A DNA stretch of 64,000 nt from Nocardioides dongkuii (GTDB lineage: Bacteria; Actinomycetota; Actinomycetes; Propionibacteriales; Nocardioidaceae): contig NZ_CP059903.1 in the NCBI RefSeq assembly GCF_014127485.1, positions 496,001-560,000 on the forward strand. The letters run 5' to 3'. Numbering within the stretch: position 1 is the first letter of the stretch; each line of letters opens with the position of its first letter. The position numbers were made by a program, and so were the translations under genes. The notes under the pieces were generated by a model. That model saw only the letters and a list, made by a program, of their open reading frames with translations. It did no database searches and was not told the DNA's origin. Below, in pieces: positions 7,886-16,497 of the stretch.

Positions 7886-9467
7886 CGTCTGCGGCGAGGT
7901 CCGCGGCGATCACCGCGACGTGCAGCGAGGTGCGCAGCTCGGCGTCGCCGAGCGAGGCACCCAGCACCCGCTCGATGCGCGCGATCCGGTCGTAGAGCAC
8001 CGGACGCGAGACGTGCAGCGCGGCGGCGGCCGCCGACCTGCTCCCGGGGTGCTGGAGGAGCGCGCGCAGGGTGCCCAGCAGGTCGGTCCCGTCGCGGGCG
8101 TCGGCCGCCCGTAGCGGCGCCAGCTCGCGCCGGGCGAAGACCCGGACCCGCTCGTCGTCGGCGAGCAGCACCAGCAGGCCGCGCACGTGCACGTCCTCGA
8201 GGCGGTGCACCCCTGCCGCGGCGTCGGCGCGTCCTGCGACCGCGGTGAGCACCTGCGCGGACTCGCGCAGGGTGCGGTCCGCGGCGTCCAGCCCGTCGAC
8301 CGGCGTCCCCACGGCGGCCACCACCGGCACCCGGGCGCGCACCTGGGCCACGAGCCCGTCGACGCCGGCCACCGCGTCCGCCCGGGGAGGTACGGCGAGC
8401 AGCACCCGGACGTCGTCCTCGACCGCGGCGACCAGCGCGCCGGTGCGCGCCAGCTCGGTGGCGTGCAGGGTCGCCGCGACGATGTCGTCGAGGAGCGCGG
8501 CGAGGCCCGCGGCGGTCGAGGGCTCCGTGGCCGGGCGGAGCGCGAGCCCGACGTACTGCCGGGCGTCGAGGGGGAGGCCCGCCAGGCCGGCGCGCCGGAC
8601 GACCTCGGCGTCGCCGGGGCTCGCGAGCATCCCGAGCAGCAGCTCCTGGTGCAGCCGCCGGAGCCGTCCGTCGCGGCTGCGGTCGTGCAGGCGGTGCATC
8701 GCCAGCGCCGCGGCCGCGCGCTCGGCCACGGCGACCATCCGCTGCGGGGGGTCGCCGGGGGAGCCGATCACCAGCCGTCCCCAGGACCGCTCCGGGCGGC
8801 CGATGCGGGTGACCAGCCAGCCGTTGCTCTCGTCCCACGACGTCCGCTCGCGCGGCTGCACGCGGCGCGAGCGCCGCTCCCAGTCGTCGAGGAACGCGGC
8901 GACGTCGCCCGGGCCGGGGCGGTAGTCGACCACCCGGTGCTGCCCGTTCTCCAGGACCACCGCGGCGCCGGAGAGCCGCTGGACGGCGGCCAGCACCTCG
9001 TCGGGGCCGGCCTCGTCGAGGCTGAGCTCGGTGAACGTGTCGTGCACCCGCTGGGCCTCGCGCAGCTCGGCCAGCTGGGCGTCGACGAGGCGCTCCCCGA
9101 CCGCCTGGGCCACGGTCACGAAGCGCACCTCGCGGCGCAGCGCCACCAGCGGGAGCCCGAGCCGCTCGCACGTCTCGACCAGCGCTGGCGGCAGGGCCGT
9201 CCAGCGCCGGCCGAGCTCGACGAGGAGGCCGGCCGCGTCCGCCTCGGCGAGGCCGCCGGCGAACCGGCCCAGGGCGTCGGGGTGGTCGGGCAGCGCGACG
9301 CCGGTGGTGAGCACCAGGTCGCCGCCGCGCAGCAGCGGCCCGATGTCGACGAGCTCGGTGCTGTGCACCCAGCGGACCTCGCGGTCGAGGCGGTCACCCC
9401 CGGCGAGCACCTGCGGCTCGCCGACGCGGACCGCCGGCATTGCCAGCACGTCGCGAAGGGTGAGCAC
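7857..9467 (-). CDS. PucR-family transcriptional regulator
   Basis: A 536-residue cytoplasmic regulator. Residues 1 to about 125 form the PucR domain (LTLRDVLAMPAVRVGEPQVL, then DIGPLLRGGDLVLTTG). The C-terminal 60 residues hold the PucR-type helix-turn-helix (LLQHPGSRSAAAAALHVSRP and VLYDRIARIE). Such proteins often activate purine, polyamine or amino-acid catabolic genes in response to a substrate. The GTG start follows an AGGAGG site. It is divergent from mmsA across a 100-base gap with an inverted repeat, so mmsA-aminotransferase-oxidase is its likely target, possibly also the oxidoreductase-ridA pair. Confidence 0.9.
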   Translation of the reverse strand: MLTLRDVLAMPAVRVGEPQVLAGGDRLDREVRWVHSTELVDIGPLLRGGDLVLTTGVALPDHPDALGRFAGGLAEADAAGLLVELGRRWTALPPALVETCERLGLPLVALRREVRFVTVAQAVGERLVDAQLAELREAQRVHDTFTELSLDEAGPDEVLAAVQRLSGAAVVLENGQHRVVDYRPGPGDVAAFLDDWERRSRRVQPRERTSWDESNGWLVTRIGRPERSWGRLVIGSPGDPPQRMVAVAERAAAALAMHRLHDRSRDGRLRRLHQELLLGMLASPGDAEVVRRAGLAGLPLDARQYVGLALRPATEPSTAAGLAALLDDIVAATLHATELARTGALVAAVEDDVRVLLAVPPRADAVAGVDGLVAQVRARVPVVAAVGTPVDGLDAADRTLRESAQVLTAVAGRADAAAGVHRLEDVHVRGLLVLLADDERVRVFARRELAPLRAADARDGTDLLGTLRALLQHPGSRSAAAAALHVSRPVLYDRIARIERVLGASLGDAELRTSLHVAVIAADLAADVNRAGERSP

Positions 9468-9486
9468 GGCGCCTCCTGCCGGTCAC

Positions 9487-9502
9487 CCGACAGAGTGTCA
9501 GG
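9487..9502. promoter_or_regulatory. inverted repeat between pucR-type gene and mmsA
   Basis: CCGACAGAGTGTCAGG is an imperfect palindrome (ACA/TGT core) in the 100-base divergent promoter region. It is a candidate operator for the adjacent PucR-family protein. No published site was compared. Confidence 0.35.
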
Positions 9503-9567
9503 CGGACCGGGCCAAAGCCTACGACCTGTCGGGGTCCGGCCGCCGTCTTCCGGCCCACCATCGGGGC

Positions 9568-11085
9568 ATGACCACGACGATCCCCCACTGGGCCGACGGT
9601 GCCCGGTACGACGGGACGAGCGACCGCTGGGCCGAGGTGACCAACCCCGCGACGGGCGAGGTGACCGGCCGGGTGGCGCTGGCCTCCGCCGCCGACGCCC
9701 AGCACGTGATCGCGGGCGCCGACCGCGCCGCCGCGGAGTGGGGGCGAACGTCGCTCGCCCGCCGTACGCAGGTCGTGTTCGCGTTCCGCGAGCTGCTCAA
9801 CGCCCGCCGCGAGGAGCTCGCCGCGCTGATCACCGCCGAGCACGGGAAGGTCCTCTCCGACGCGCTCGGCGAGGTCGCCCGCGGCCAGGAGGTCGTGGAG
9901 TTCGCCTGCGGCATCGCCCACCTGCTCAAGGGCGGGCACTCCGACGGCGTCTCGACCGGCATCGACGTGCACTCGCGCCGCGAGCCGCTGGGCGTGGTCG
10001 CGGTCATCTCGCCGTTCAACTTCCCGGCGATGGTCCCGATGTGGTTCTTCCCGATCGCGATCGCCGCGGGCAACGCGGTCGTTCTCAAGCCCAGCGAGAA
10101 GGACCCCTCGGCGTCCCTGTGGCTGGCCGAGCTGTGGCGGGAGGCCGGTCTCCCCGACGGCGTCTTCACCGTGCTCCAGGGCGACAAGGTCGCGGTCGAC
10201 GCGCTGCTGGAGAGCCCGGTCGTGCAGGCGGTGAGCTTCGTCGGCTCGACGCCGATCGCGCAGTACGTCTACGAGCAGGCCGCCCGCCACGGCAAGCGGG
10301 TCCAGGCGCTCGGCGGCGCGAAGAACCACATGGTGGTGCTGCCCGACGCCGACCTCGACCTGGCCGCGGACGCCGCGGTCAGCGCGGGCTACGGCAGCGC
10401 CGGTGAGCGCTGCATGGCGGTCAGCGTCGTCGTGGCGGTCGGCGAGGTCGCCGACGAGCTGGTCAGCAGGATCGCCGACCGCACCCGCACCCTGGTGATC
10501 GGGGACGGCGCCGGACGGATCGAGGGAGACCGCGAGCCCGACATGGGCCCGCTCGTCACCCGGGCGCACCGCGACCGGGTCGCCGCCTTCGTCGAGTCCG
10601 GCGAGCGCGACGGCGCCAAGGTCGTCGTCGACGGCCGGGAGGCCCTCGACCACGCGTCCGGCGGGTTCTTCCTCGGCCCCACGCTGCTCGACCACGTCGA
10701 GGCGGGGATGGAGGTCTACCGCGAGGAGGTCTTCGGCCCGGTCCTCTCGGTCGTCCGCGTCGCGTCGTACGCCGAGGCGCTGGCGCTGGTCAACGCGAAC
10801 CCGTACGGCAACGGGACGGCCGTGTTCACCAACGACGGCGGCGCGGCCCGGCGCTTCGAGGCCGACGTCGAGGTCGGCATGATCGGCGTCAACGTGCCGG
10901 TGCCGGTCCCGGTGGCCTACTACTCCTTCGGCGGCTGGAAGCGGTCGCTGTTCGGCGACACCCACGCCCACGGCGCCGAGGGCGTGCACTTCTTCACCCG
11001 CGGCAAGGTCGTCACCACCCGGTGGATCGATCCCGCCAACCGCCCCGAGGGCGGCCTCTCCCTGGGGTTCCCGCGCCATGACTGA
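9568..11085 (+). CDS. mmsA: CoA-acylating methylmalonate/malonate-semialdehyde dehydrogenase
   Basis: Oxidises methylmalonate or malonate semialdehyde with NAD and CoA to propionyl- or acetyl-CoA, releasing CO2. The 505-residue protein has the MMSDH block ISPFNFPAMVPMWFFPIAIA, the GERCMA active-site segment with Cys282, and EVFGPVLSVVR near the C-terminus. The ATG at 9568 gives the usual family N-terminus (HWADGARYDG...VTNPATGEV). It overlaps the aminotransferase gene by 8 bases. Next to an aminotransferase, malonate semialdehyde from beta-alanine-type substrates is the simplest reading. Other CoA-acylating semialdehyde substrates remain possible. Confidence 0.93.
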   Translation: MTTTIPHWADGARYDGTSDRWAEVTNPATGEVTGRVALASAADAQHVIAGADRAAAEWGRTSLARRTQVVFAFRELLNARREELAALITAEHGKVLSDALGEVARGQEVVEFACGIAHLLKGGHSDGVSTGIDVHSRREPLGVVAVISPFNFPAMVPMWFFPIAIAAGNAVVLKPSEKDPSASLWLAELWREAGLPDGVFTVLQGDKVAVDALLESPVVQAVSFVGSTPIAQYVYEQAARHGKRVQALGGAKNHMVVLPDADLDLAADAAVSAGYGSAGERCMAVSVVVAVGEVADELVSRIADRTRTLVIGDGAGRIEGDREPDMGPLVTRAHRDRVAAFVESGERDGAKVVVDGREALDHASGGFFLGPTLLDHVEAGMEVYREEVFGPVLSVVRVASYAEALALVNANPYGNGTAVFTNDGGAARRFEADVEVGMIGVNVPVPVPVAYYSFGGWKRSLFGDTHAHGAEGVHFFTRGKVVTTRWIDPANRPEGGLSLGFPRHD

Positions 11086-12433
11086 GCTCGTCGACCTCTC
11101 GCCGGAGCGCACCCACGAGCTGGACCGCCGGCACGTCTTCCACTCCTGGGCGGCGCAGGCGTCGCTCGACCCGATGGTGGTGACCAAGGCCGAGGGCTCG
11201 CACATCTGGGACCAGGACGGCACCCGGCTGCTCGACTTCACCTCCCAGCTGGTCTACACCAACCTCGGCCACCAGCACCCGCGGATCGTCTCGGCGATCC
11301 AGGAGCAGGCGGCGCACCTGTGCACGGTCGCACCGCAGCACGCGAACGCCGCGCGCTCGGAGGCAGCCCGACTGATCGCCGCGCACACGCCCGGCGACCT
11401 CGACAAGGTGTTCTTCACCAACGGCGGCGCCGACGCCAACGAGCACGCCGTCCGGATGGCGCGGCTGCACACCGGCCGCCACAAGGTGCTCTCGACGTAC
11501 CGCTCGTACCACGGCGGCACCCAGCTCGCCGTCAACCTCACCGGCGACCCCCGGCGGTGGCCCAGCGACCACGCGTCGACCGGCACCGTGCACTTCTTCG
11601 GCCCGTTCCTCTACCGCAGCGCCTTCCACGCCGAGACCGAGGAGCAGGAGTGCGAGCGCGCGCTGGCGCACCTCGAGCAGGTCGTCGCGTTCGAGGGGCC
11701 GGGCGCGATCGCGGCGATCGTCCTGGAGTCGATCCCCGGCACCGCCGGGATCATGGTGCCGCCGCGCGGCTACCTCACCGGCGTCCGCGAGCTGTGCGAC
11801 CGGCACGGGATCGTGATGATCGCCGACGAGGTGATGTCGGGGTTCGGCCGCGCCGGTCGGTGGTTCGCCGTCGAGCTGGACGGGGCGTCGGAGGTGGTGC
11901 CCGACCTGGTCACCTTCGCCAAGGGCGTGAACTCCGGGTACGTGCCGCTCGGTGGCGTCGCGATCAGCCCGGCGGTCGCCGCGACGTTCGACGACCGGGT
12001 CTACCCCGGCGGCCTCACGTACTCCGGCCACCCGCTGGCCTGCGCCGCGGCCGTCGCCACCATCCGCACGATGGAGGACGACCGGGTCGTCGAGCACGCC
12101 GACGCGCTCGGCCGCGAGGTGTTCGGGCCGGGCCTGCAGGAGCTGGCCGACCGGCACCCGTGGGTCGGCGAGGTGCGGGGCGCGGGCGCGTTCTGGGCGA
12201 TCGAGCTGGTCCGCGACCGCGAGACCCGCGAGCCGCTCGCGCCGTACGGCGGGACGAGCGCCGAGGTCGCCGCCGTCGTCGCCGGCTGCAAGCGGCGCGG
12301 CATGCTGCCGTTCGTGAACTACCACCGCATCCACCTGGTCCCGCCGCTGACCACGAGCCCGAGCCAGGTGCGCGAGGCGATCGGGATCCTCGGGGAGGCG
12401 CTCGCCGAGGCGAGCGGGGAGGCGCGCGGGTGA
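11078..12433 (+). CDS. class III PLP-dependent aminotransferase
   Basis: A 451-residue omega-amino-acid or amine:2-oxo-acid aminotransferase. Visible are the PLP phosphate region FTNGGADANEHAVRMAR, YHGGTQ, the cofactor aspartate in IADEVMSGFGR, and the Schiff-base lysine Lys282 in VTFAKGVNSGYVPLGG. Placed directly after mmsA, it could produce the semialdehyde that MmsA oxidises. It is coupled to the following flavin oxidase by a GTGA overlap. Family assignment is firm; beta-alanine, gamma-aminobutyrate or a polyamine product as substrate is inference. Confidence 0.92.
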   Translation: MTELVDLSPERTHELDRRHVFHSWAAQASLDPMVVTKAEGSHIWDQDGTRLLDFTSQLVYTNLGHQHPRIVSAIQEQAAHLCTVAPQHANAARSEAARLIAAHTPGDLDKVFFTNGGADANEHAVRMARLHTGRHKVLSTYRSYHGGTQLAVNLTGDPRRWPSDHASTGTVHFFGPFLYRSAFHAETEEQECERALAHLEQVVAFEGPGAIAAIVLESIPGTAGIMVPPRGYLTGVRELCDRHGIVMIADEVMSGFGRAGRWFAVELDGASEVVPDLVTFAKGVNSGYVPLGGVAISPAVAATFDDRVYPGGLTYSGHPLACAAAVATIRTMEDDRVVEHADALGREVFGPGLQELADRHPWVGEVRGAGAFWAIELVRDRETREPLAPYGGTSAEVAAVVAGCKRRGMLPFVNYHRIHLVPPLTTSPSQVREAIGILGEALAEASGEARG

Positions 12434-13809
12434 GGTCCCCGGGCCGGCGGCCCGAGGACGCGCTGGACGGCTCGGTGCTCGCGCCGCTGTGGCTGGACAC
12501 CCCGGCCCGCCCGGCGCCGCGCCCGCCCCTGCGCGGCCGCGTGGACGTCGACCTGCTCGTCGTCGGCGGCGGCTTCACCGGGCTCTGGACGGCGCTGCGG
12601 GCGCTCGAGCGCGACCCCGGGACCTCGGTGCTCCTCGTCGAGGCCGACCGGATCGCCGAGCACGCCACCGGCCGCAACGGCGGCTTCTGCGAGGCGACCC
12701 TGACCCACGGCGAGCACAACGGGCGCACCCGCTGGCCGGCCGAGTACGACCGGCTGCACCGGCTCGGCCTGGAGAACCTCGACGGCATCGAGGCGACCGT
12801 CGCGCGCCACGGCATCGACTGCGGCTTCGCCCGTGGTGGCGCCCTGGCCGTCGCGACCCGGCCGCACGAGGTGCCGCTCCTGGAGCCGGACCTGCCCGGC
12901 TTCCTGGACCGGGACGCCGTCCGCGCGCTGGTCGACTCCCCGACGTACCTCGCCGGCCGGCTGTCGCCCGACGACTGCGCCGTGCTCGATCCCGCCCGGC
13001 TGGCGTGGGGGCTCGCGGACGCCGCCGAGGGGCTGGGCGCGACGATCGCCGAGCACACCCGGCTGACCGGGCTGCGCCGCCGCGGTGCCGGGATCGAGGC
13101 GACGACCTCGCAGGGGACCGTGCACGCCCGCCGGGTGGTGCTGGCGACCAACGTCTTCCCGGGCCCGGTACGCCGGGTGCGGTGGTCGGTCGTCCCGGTC
13201 TTCGACTACGTCCTCGCGACCGAGCCGCTGACCGAGGAGCAGCTCGCTGCGCTGCGCTGGGACCCGGCGATCGGCGTCGCCGACTCCGGCAACCAATTCC
13301 ACTACTACCGGGTGACGCCCGACCGCCGGATCCTGTGGGGCGGGTACGACGCGGTCTACCACTACGGGCGCGCAATGGACGGCGACCGCTACGACCGCCG
13401 GGAGACCTTCGAGACCCTCGCGCGGAACTTCGCGGCGACCTTCCCGCAGCTCGACGGGATCCGGTTCACGCACCGGTGGTCGGGCGTCATCGACACCTCG
13501 ACCCGGTTCTGCGCGTTCTTCGGCACCGCGAAGCGCGGCCGGGTGGCGTACGCCGCGGGCTTCACCGGCCTCGGCGTCGGCGCCTCGCGGTTCGCCGCCG
13601 ACGTGCTCCTCGACCTGGTGGGCGGCCACGAGACCGAGCGGACCGCGCTGGAGATGGTCCGGCAGCGCCCGGTGCCGTTCCCGCCGGAGCCGGTCGCGTG
13701 GCTCGGCATCCAGGCCACGCGCCGCGCCATGGCGCGCGAGGACGCGACCGGGCGGCGTGGGCCGTGGCTGCGCACGCTGGACCGGCTGGGGCTGGGGTTC
13801 GACTCCTGA
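12430..13809 (+). CDS. FAD-dependent amine oxidase-like protein (PuuB/OrdL type)
   Basis: A 459-residue DAO-family flavoprotein. The FAD-binding motif is LLVVGGGFTGLWTALRALE (about 42-60), followed by ATGRNGGFCEATL, the pattern seen in gamma-glutamylputrescine oxidase-like proteins. The ARRVVLATNVFPGPVRR and YAAGFTGLGVGASRFAADVL segments complete the fold. It starts with GTG inside the aminotransferase stop. With the aminotransferase and MmsA it forms a three-step route: amine oxidation, transamination, then CoA-linked semialdehyde oxidation. It is the second flavin oxidase of the block but only a distant relative of the one at 6282. Confidence 0.85.
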   Translation: MRSPGRRPEDALDGSVLAPLWLDTPARPAPRPPLRGRVDVDLLVVGGGFTGLWTALRALERDPGTSVLLVEADRIAEHATGRNGGFCEATLTHGEHNGRTRWPAEYDRLHRLGLENLDGIEATVARHGIDCGFARGGALAVATRPHEVPLLEPDLPGFLDRDAVRALVDSPTYLAGRLSPDDCAVLDPARLAWGLADAAEGLGATIAEHTRLTGLRRRGAGIEATTSQGTVHARRVVLATNVFPGPVRRVRWSVVPVFDYVLATEPLTEEQLAALRWDPAIGVADSGNQFHYYRVTPDRRILWGGYDAVYHYGRAMDGDRYDRRETFETLARNFAATFPQLDGIRFTHRWSGVIDTSTRFCAFFGTAKRGRVAYAAGFTGLGVGASRFAADVLLDLVGGHETERTALEMVRQRPVPFPPEPVAWLGIQATRRAMAREDATGRRGPWLRTLDRLGLGFDS

Positions 13810-13841
13810 GGGGAACGGCCGCCGGCGGCCGCGCGGGCCGC

Positions 13842-13853
13842 TAGCCTGCGCGG
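13842..13853 (+). promoter_or_regulatory. leaderless-type -10 element
   Basis: TAGCCT is followed by six bases and the GTG start at 13854. No ribosome-binding site is present between, so the transcript probably begins at or near the start codon. Confidence 0.5.
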
Positions 13854-14510
13854 GTGAATCGACGCGAGCGGTGGGTGAACCGCGCCGTCCACGCCGCGTG
13901 GGCATGGCTGGACCGGGCCGGCGAGATCGTCCCCGGCACCCGCGCGGGCGACGCGTTCGGCAGCCTCGGTGAGCGCAGCTGCATCGGCTTCCCGGCCGCG
14001 ACGCTGATGAACGTCGGGTCGATCCACATCGGGTCCAGCACGCTGATCGGCCGCCAGGTCACGCTGTCGGTGGGCTACGGCCCCGGCGACCCGGAGCTGC
14101 CCGAGCGCGGCCTGGTGATCGGCGACCGGTGCGTGCTGGGCGCCCGCACCAGCCTGACCGCGCACTCCTCGATCGTCGTCGGCGACGACGTGTGGTGCGG
14201 GCAGGACGTGTTCGTCTCCGACGCGAGCCACGGTTACCAGCAGCTCGGTACGCCGATCGGTCGCCAGCTCGGCGACCACGACCCGGTGGTCATCGGCTCG
14301 GGCTCCTGGATCGGGCACGGCGCGATCGTCCTGCCCGGCGCGCGGATCGGCCGCAACGTGGTCGTGGCCGCGGGCTCGGTGGTGCGCGGCGAGGTCGAGG
14401 ACCACGCGGTGGTCGCCGGCGCCCCCGCCAGGGTGGTGCGGCGCTTCGAGCCCGGGGTCGGCTGGGTGGGCACCCGCGGCGACGTACGCCCCCTGCTGGT
14501 CGGCGGCTGA
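13854..14510 (+). CDS. left-handed beta-helix (hexapeptide-repeat) acyltransferase
   Basis: A 218-residue LbH-fold transferase. Residues about 45-190 show the degenerate [LIV]-G-x4 hexapeptide pattern (SIHIGSSTLIG, SSIVVGDDVWCG, GSWIGHGAIVLPGARIGRN, AGAPARVVRRF). Such enzymes move acetyl or other acyl groups to sugars, amino acids or antibiotics. The C-terminal GAPARVV segment is typical of the maltose/virginiamycin/serine acetyltransferase group. It appears to be a single-gene transcript with a leaderless-type promoter. Acceptor unknown. Confidence 0.85.
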   Translation: MNRRERWVNRAVHAAWAWLDRAGEIVPGTRAGDAFGSLGERSCIGFPAATLMNVGSIHIGSSTLIGRQVTLSVGYGPGDPELPERGLVIGDRCVLGARTSLTAHSSIVVGDDVWCGQDVFVSDASHGYQQLGTPIGRQLGDHDPVVIGSGSWIGHGAIVLPGARIGRNVVVAAGSVVRGEVEDHAVVAGAPARVVRRFEPGVGWVGTRGDVRPLLVGG

Positions 14511-14538
14511 GTCAGGAGACGGACGTCAGGAGACGGAC
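14511..14538. repeat. 14-bp tandem duplication at the greA end
   Basis: GTCAGGAGACGGAC occurs twice in a row with no mismatch. The right-hand copy contains the stop codon and last codons of the reverse-strand GreA-family gene. The left copy repeats them outside the gene, so two in-register TGA codons follow one another. Confidence 0.9.
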
Positions 14539-14978
14539 GTCGCGGCGCCCGCGGAGACGACCGTCGCCGACAGCTTCACGCCGGAGCGCGGCGAGTAGCT
14601 CACGGTGGCCCCGACGTCGGCGCCCACGATCGCCTTGCCGAGAGGGCTGCTCGGGGTGACGGTGTCGACGCCGGCCACGGCCTGCTCGACCGAGCCGACG
14701 AGGTAGGTCTCCGGGCCGTCGCCGAGGTCGAGGGTGACCACGTCGCCGACCGAGACCACGCCGTCGGTGTGCCGGTGGTGGCGGGCCTGCTCGATCTCGT
14801 CCTCGAGCGCGGTGATCCGCTCGTCGAGGACCTGCAGCCGGATCGTCGCCTCGACGTTGGTGGCCCGGTCGGCGACGTCGCCGGTCGCGCCGAGCCGGCT
14901 CTCGGCCAGCACCTCGGCCCGCTCGGCGCGCAGCGCTTCCAGTCGCTCGGCAAGGAGGTCAGCGGGGTTGAGGGACAT
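14526..14978 (-). CDS. GreA/GreB-family transcription elongation factor
   Basis: A 150-residue protein with a Gre-factor layout. The N-terminal half is a coiled-coil hairpin (ADLLAERLEALRAERAEVLA to IRLQVLDERITALEDEIEQA). The C-terminal half has the FKBP-like fold with DVVTLDLGDGPETYLV and the SSPLGKAIVGADVG segment diagnostic of GreA. Gre factors enter the RNA polymerase secondary channel and trigger cleavage of backtracked transcripts. The hairpin is somewhat short, so this may be an accessory paralogue and not the housekeeping GreA. AGGA precedes the ATG. Confidence 0.85.
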   Translation of the reverse strand: MSLNPADLLAERLEALRAERAEVLAESRLGATGDVADRATNVEATIRLQVLDERITALEDEIEQARHHRHTDGVVSVGDVVTLDLGDGPETYLVGSVEQAVAGVDTVTPSSPLGKAIVGADVGATVSYSPRSGVKLSATVVSAGAATSVS

Positions 14979-15089
14979 CGGCGGTTCCTAACGATCGGCA
15001 GGCCGGCTCACGAACCGAGTGTGCCTGGGCGGGGGAAACCTCACGGGGTATTCAGACCGCGGGGTGAGCGAAGAACACGACGGCGACCC

Positions 15090-15257
15090 GAGTTGTTCCC
15101 CGCGCTCGGTCGAGTTGGGCCGTCCTCCCGGTTGAGTTGGGCCGTCCTCACGGTCGAACTGGGCGTTCCTCACTCGCTCGCGTGAGGAACGCCCAGCTCA
15201 CCCGTGGGTTTCGCCCAACTCGACGGTGAGGGGGGCCCAACTCAACCGGCGGGGGCA
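15090..15257. repeat. palindromic array of 22-bp units
   Basis: The 330-base gap 14979-15308 has no gene. It holds four 22-bp units (starting 15090, 15112, 15134, 15156) built on GAGTTGGGCCG-CCTC-CGG, then three in the opposite orientation (CCCAACTC-type, at 15192, 15214, 15236). The centre is a perfect hairpin with 15-bp arms 15159-15173 and 15182-15196. The same unit is present at 50.9 kb. Confidence 0.85.
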
Positions 15258-15308
15258 GGGTCGAGCGGTTTCCCCGCCTCGGGGGTCCGGTCCGGGCACA
15301 CTGGCGCG

Positions 15309-16487
15309 GTGCGAGACAAGACGACGCCCGTCGCGGCACCGCTCGTGACCGGCCTGTGCCTGGCGGCCCTGACGGTGACCGGCCTGCCGGCCGCCGTGGC
15401 CACCGCATCAGCCCCGGCCGACCAGGCCCCGCGCACCTGGCGCGTGGGGCCCGACCGTGCGCTCACCACCCCCAGCGAGGCGGCCGCGGTGGCGGGCGAC
15501 GGCGACAGGGTGCTCATCGACGCCGGCACGTACGTCGGGGACGTCGCCGTCTGGACCCAGGACGACCTCACGCTGCGCGGGGACGGCGGACGGGCGCACC
15601 TGCAGGCGGGCGGGAACAACGCCCAGGGCAAGGCGATCTGGGTGGTCGCGGGCGACCGCACCAGGGTCGATCGCATCGAGCTCAGTGGCGCGACCGTGCC
15701 CGACGGGAACGGCGCCGGCATCCGCCAGGAGGGCGACGACCTCACGGTGACCCGCAGCTGGTTCCACCACAACCAGAACGGCATCCTCACCGGCGCCGCC
15801 CCCGACAGCGACGTCGTGGTCCGGCGCTCGCGGTTCTTCCGCAATGGCGCCGGGGACGGCTACACCCACCACCTCTACGTCGGCGCGGTCCGGTCGCTCA
15901 CCGTCACCGGCAGCTGGCTCTGGGGCGCCGACGTGGGCCACGAGCTCAAGTCGCGGGCGGCCCGCAACACCATCGTCGGCAACCGGATCAGCGACCGCGA
16001 CGGCACCGCCAGCTACTCCGTGGACCTGCCGAACGGCGGCCGGTCGCTGGTCGCGGGCAACGTCGTCGTCCAGGGTCCCCGCTCGGAGAACTCCACCCTG
16101 GTCTCGTACGGCGCGGAGGGGCTCACCCACCGGTCCCGGCAGCTCTGGGTCGTCCACAACACCTTCGTGAACCGCCGGCCGACGGGCACCTTCGTGAGCC
16201 TGGCCGCGGGCAGCCGGGCCCACCTGCGCAACAACCTGCTGGTCGGGCCGGGAGACCTGACGACCCTCGCCGGCGCCGAGGCCCGGGGCAACCGCCGGGT
16301 GGGAGCCGGCGGCTTCGTCCGGCCGGGCGCGGACGACTTCCGGCTCCGGGCGGGCTCGCCCGCGATCGACCGCGCGGTCCGGGTGCCGCGGCGGTGGCGA
16401 CCGCGCTGGGAGTACGCCCACCCGACCCGGCAGGTGCGCCGGCGGGCCGTCGGCCGGCCCGACCTCGGCGCCCACGAGCGGCGCTGA
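15309..16487 (+). CDS. secreted right-handed beta-helix protein
   Basis: A 392-residue exported protein. The GTG start at 15309 gives a signal peptide (RDK...PLVTGLCLAALTVTGLPAA, cleavage likely after an AxA near residue 35). The mature part is a parallel beta-helix with repeated short strands and Asn ladders (DDLTVTRSWFHHNQNGI, NTIVGNRISDRDGTASYSV, RQLWVVHNTFVN, SRAHLRNNLLVG). It ends with the PAIDRAV...DLGAHER closing motif seen in many such proteins. These folds often bind or cleave polysaccharides, but I see no catalytic residues that allow a specific call. Confidence 0.82.
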   Translation: MRDKTTPVAAPLVTGLCLAALTVTGLPAAVATASAPADQAPRTWRVGPDRALTTPSEAAAVAGDGDRVLIDAGTYVGDVAVWTQDDLTLRGDGGRAHLQAGGNNAQGKAIWVVAGDRTRVDRIELSGATVPDGNGAGIRQEGDDLTVTRSWFHHNQNGILTGAAPDSDVVVRRSRFFRNGAGDGYTHHLYVGAVRSLTVTGSWLWGADVGHELKSRAARNTIVGNRISDRDGTASYSVDLPNGGRSLVAGNVVVQGPRSENSTLVSYGAEGLTHRSRQLWVVHNTFVNRRPTGTFVSLAAGSRAHLRNNLLVGPGDLTTLAGAEARGNRRVGAGGFVRPGADDFRLRAGSPAIDRAVRVPRRWRPRWEYAHPTRQVRRRAVGRPDLGAHERR

Positions 16488-16497
16488 GCGGCTGACG

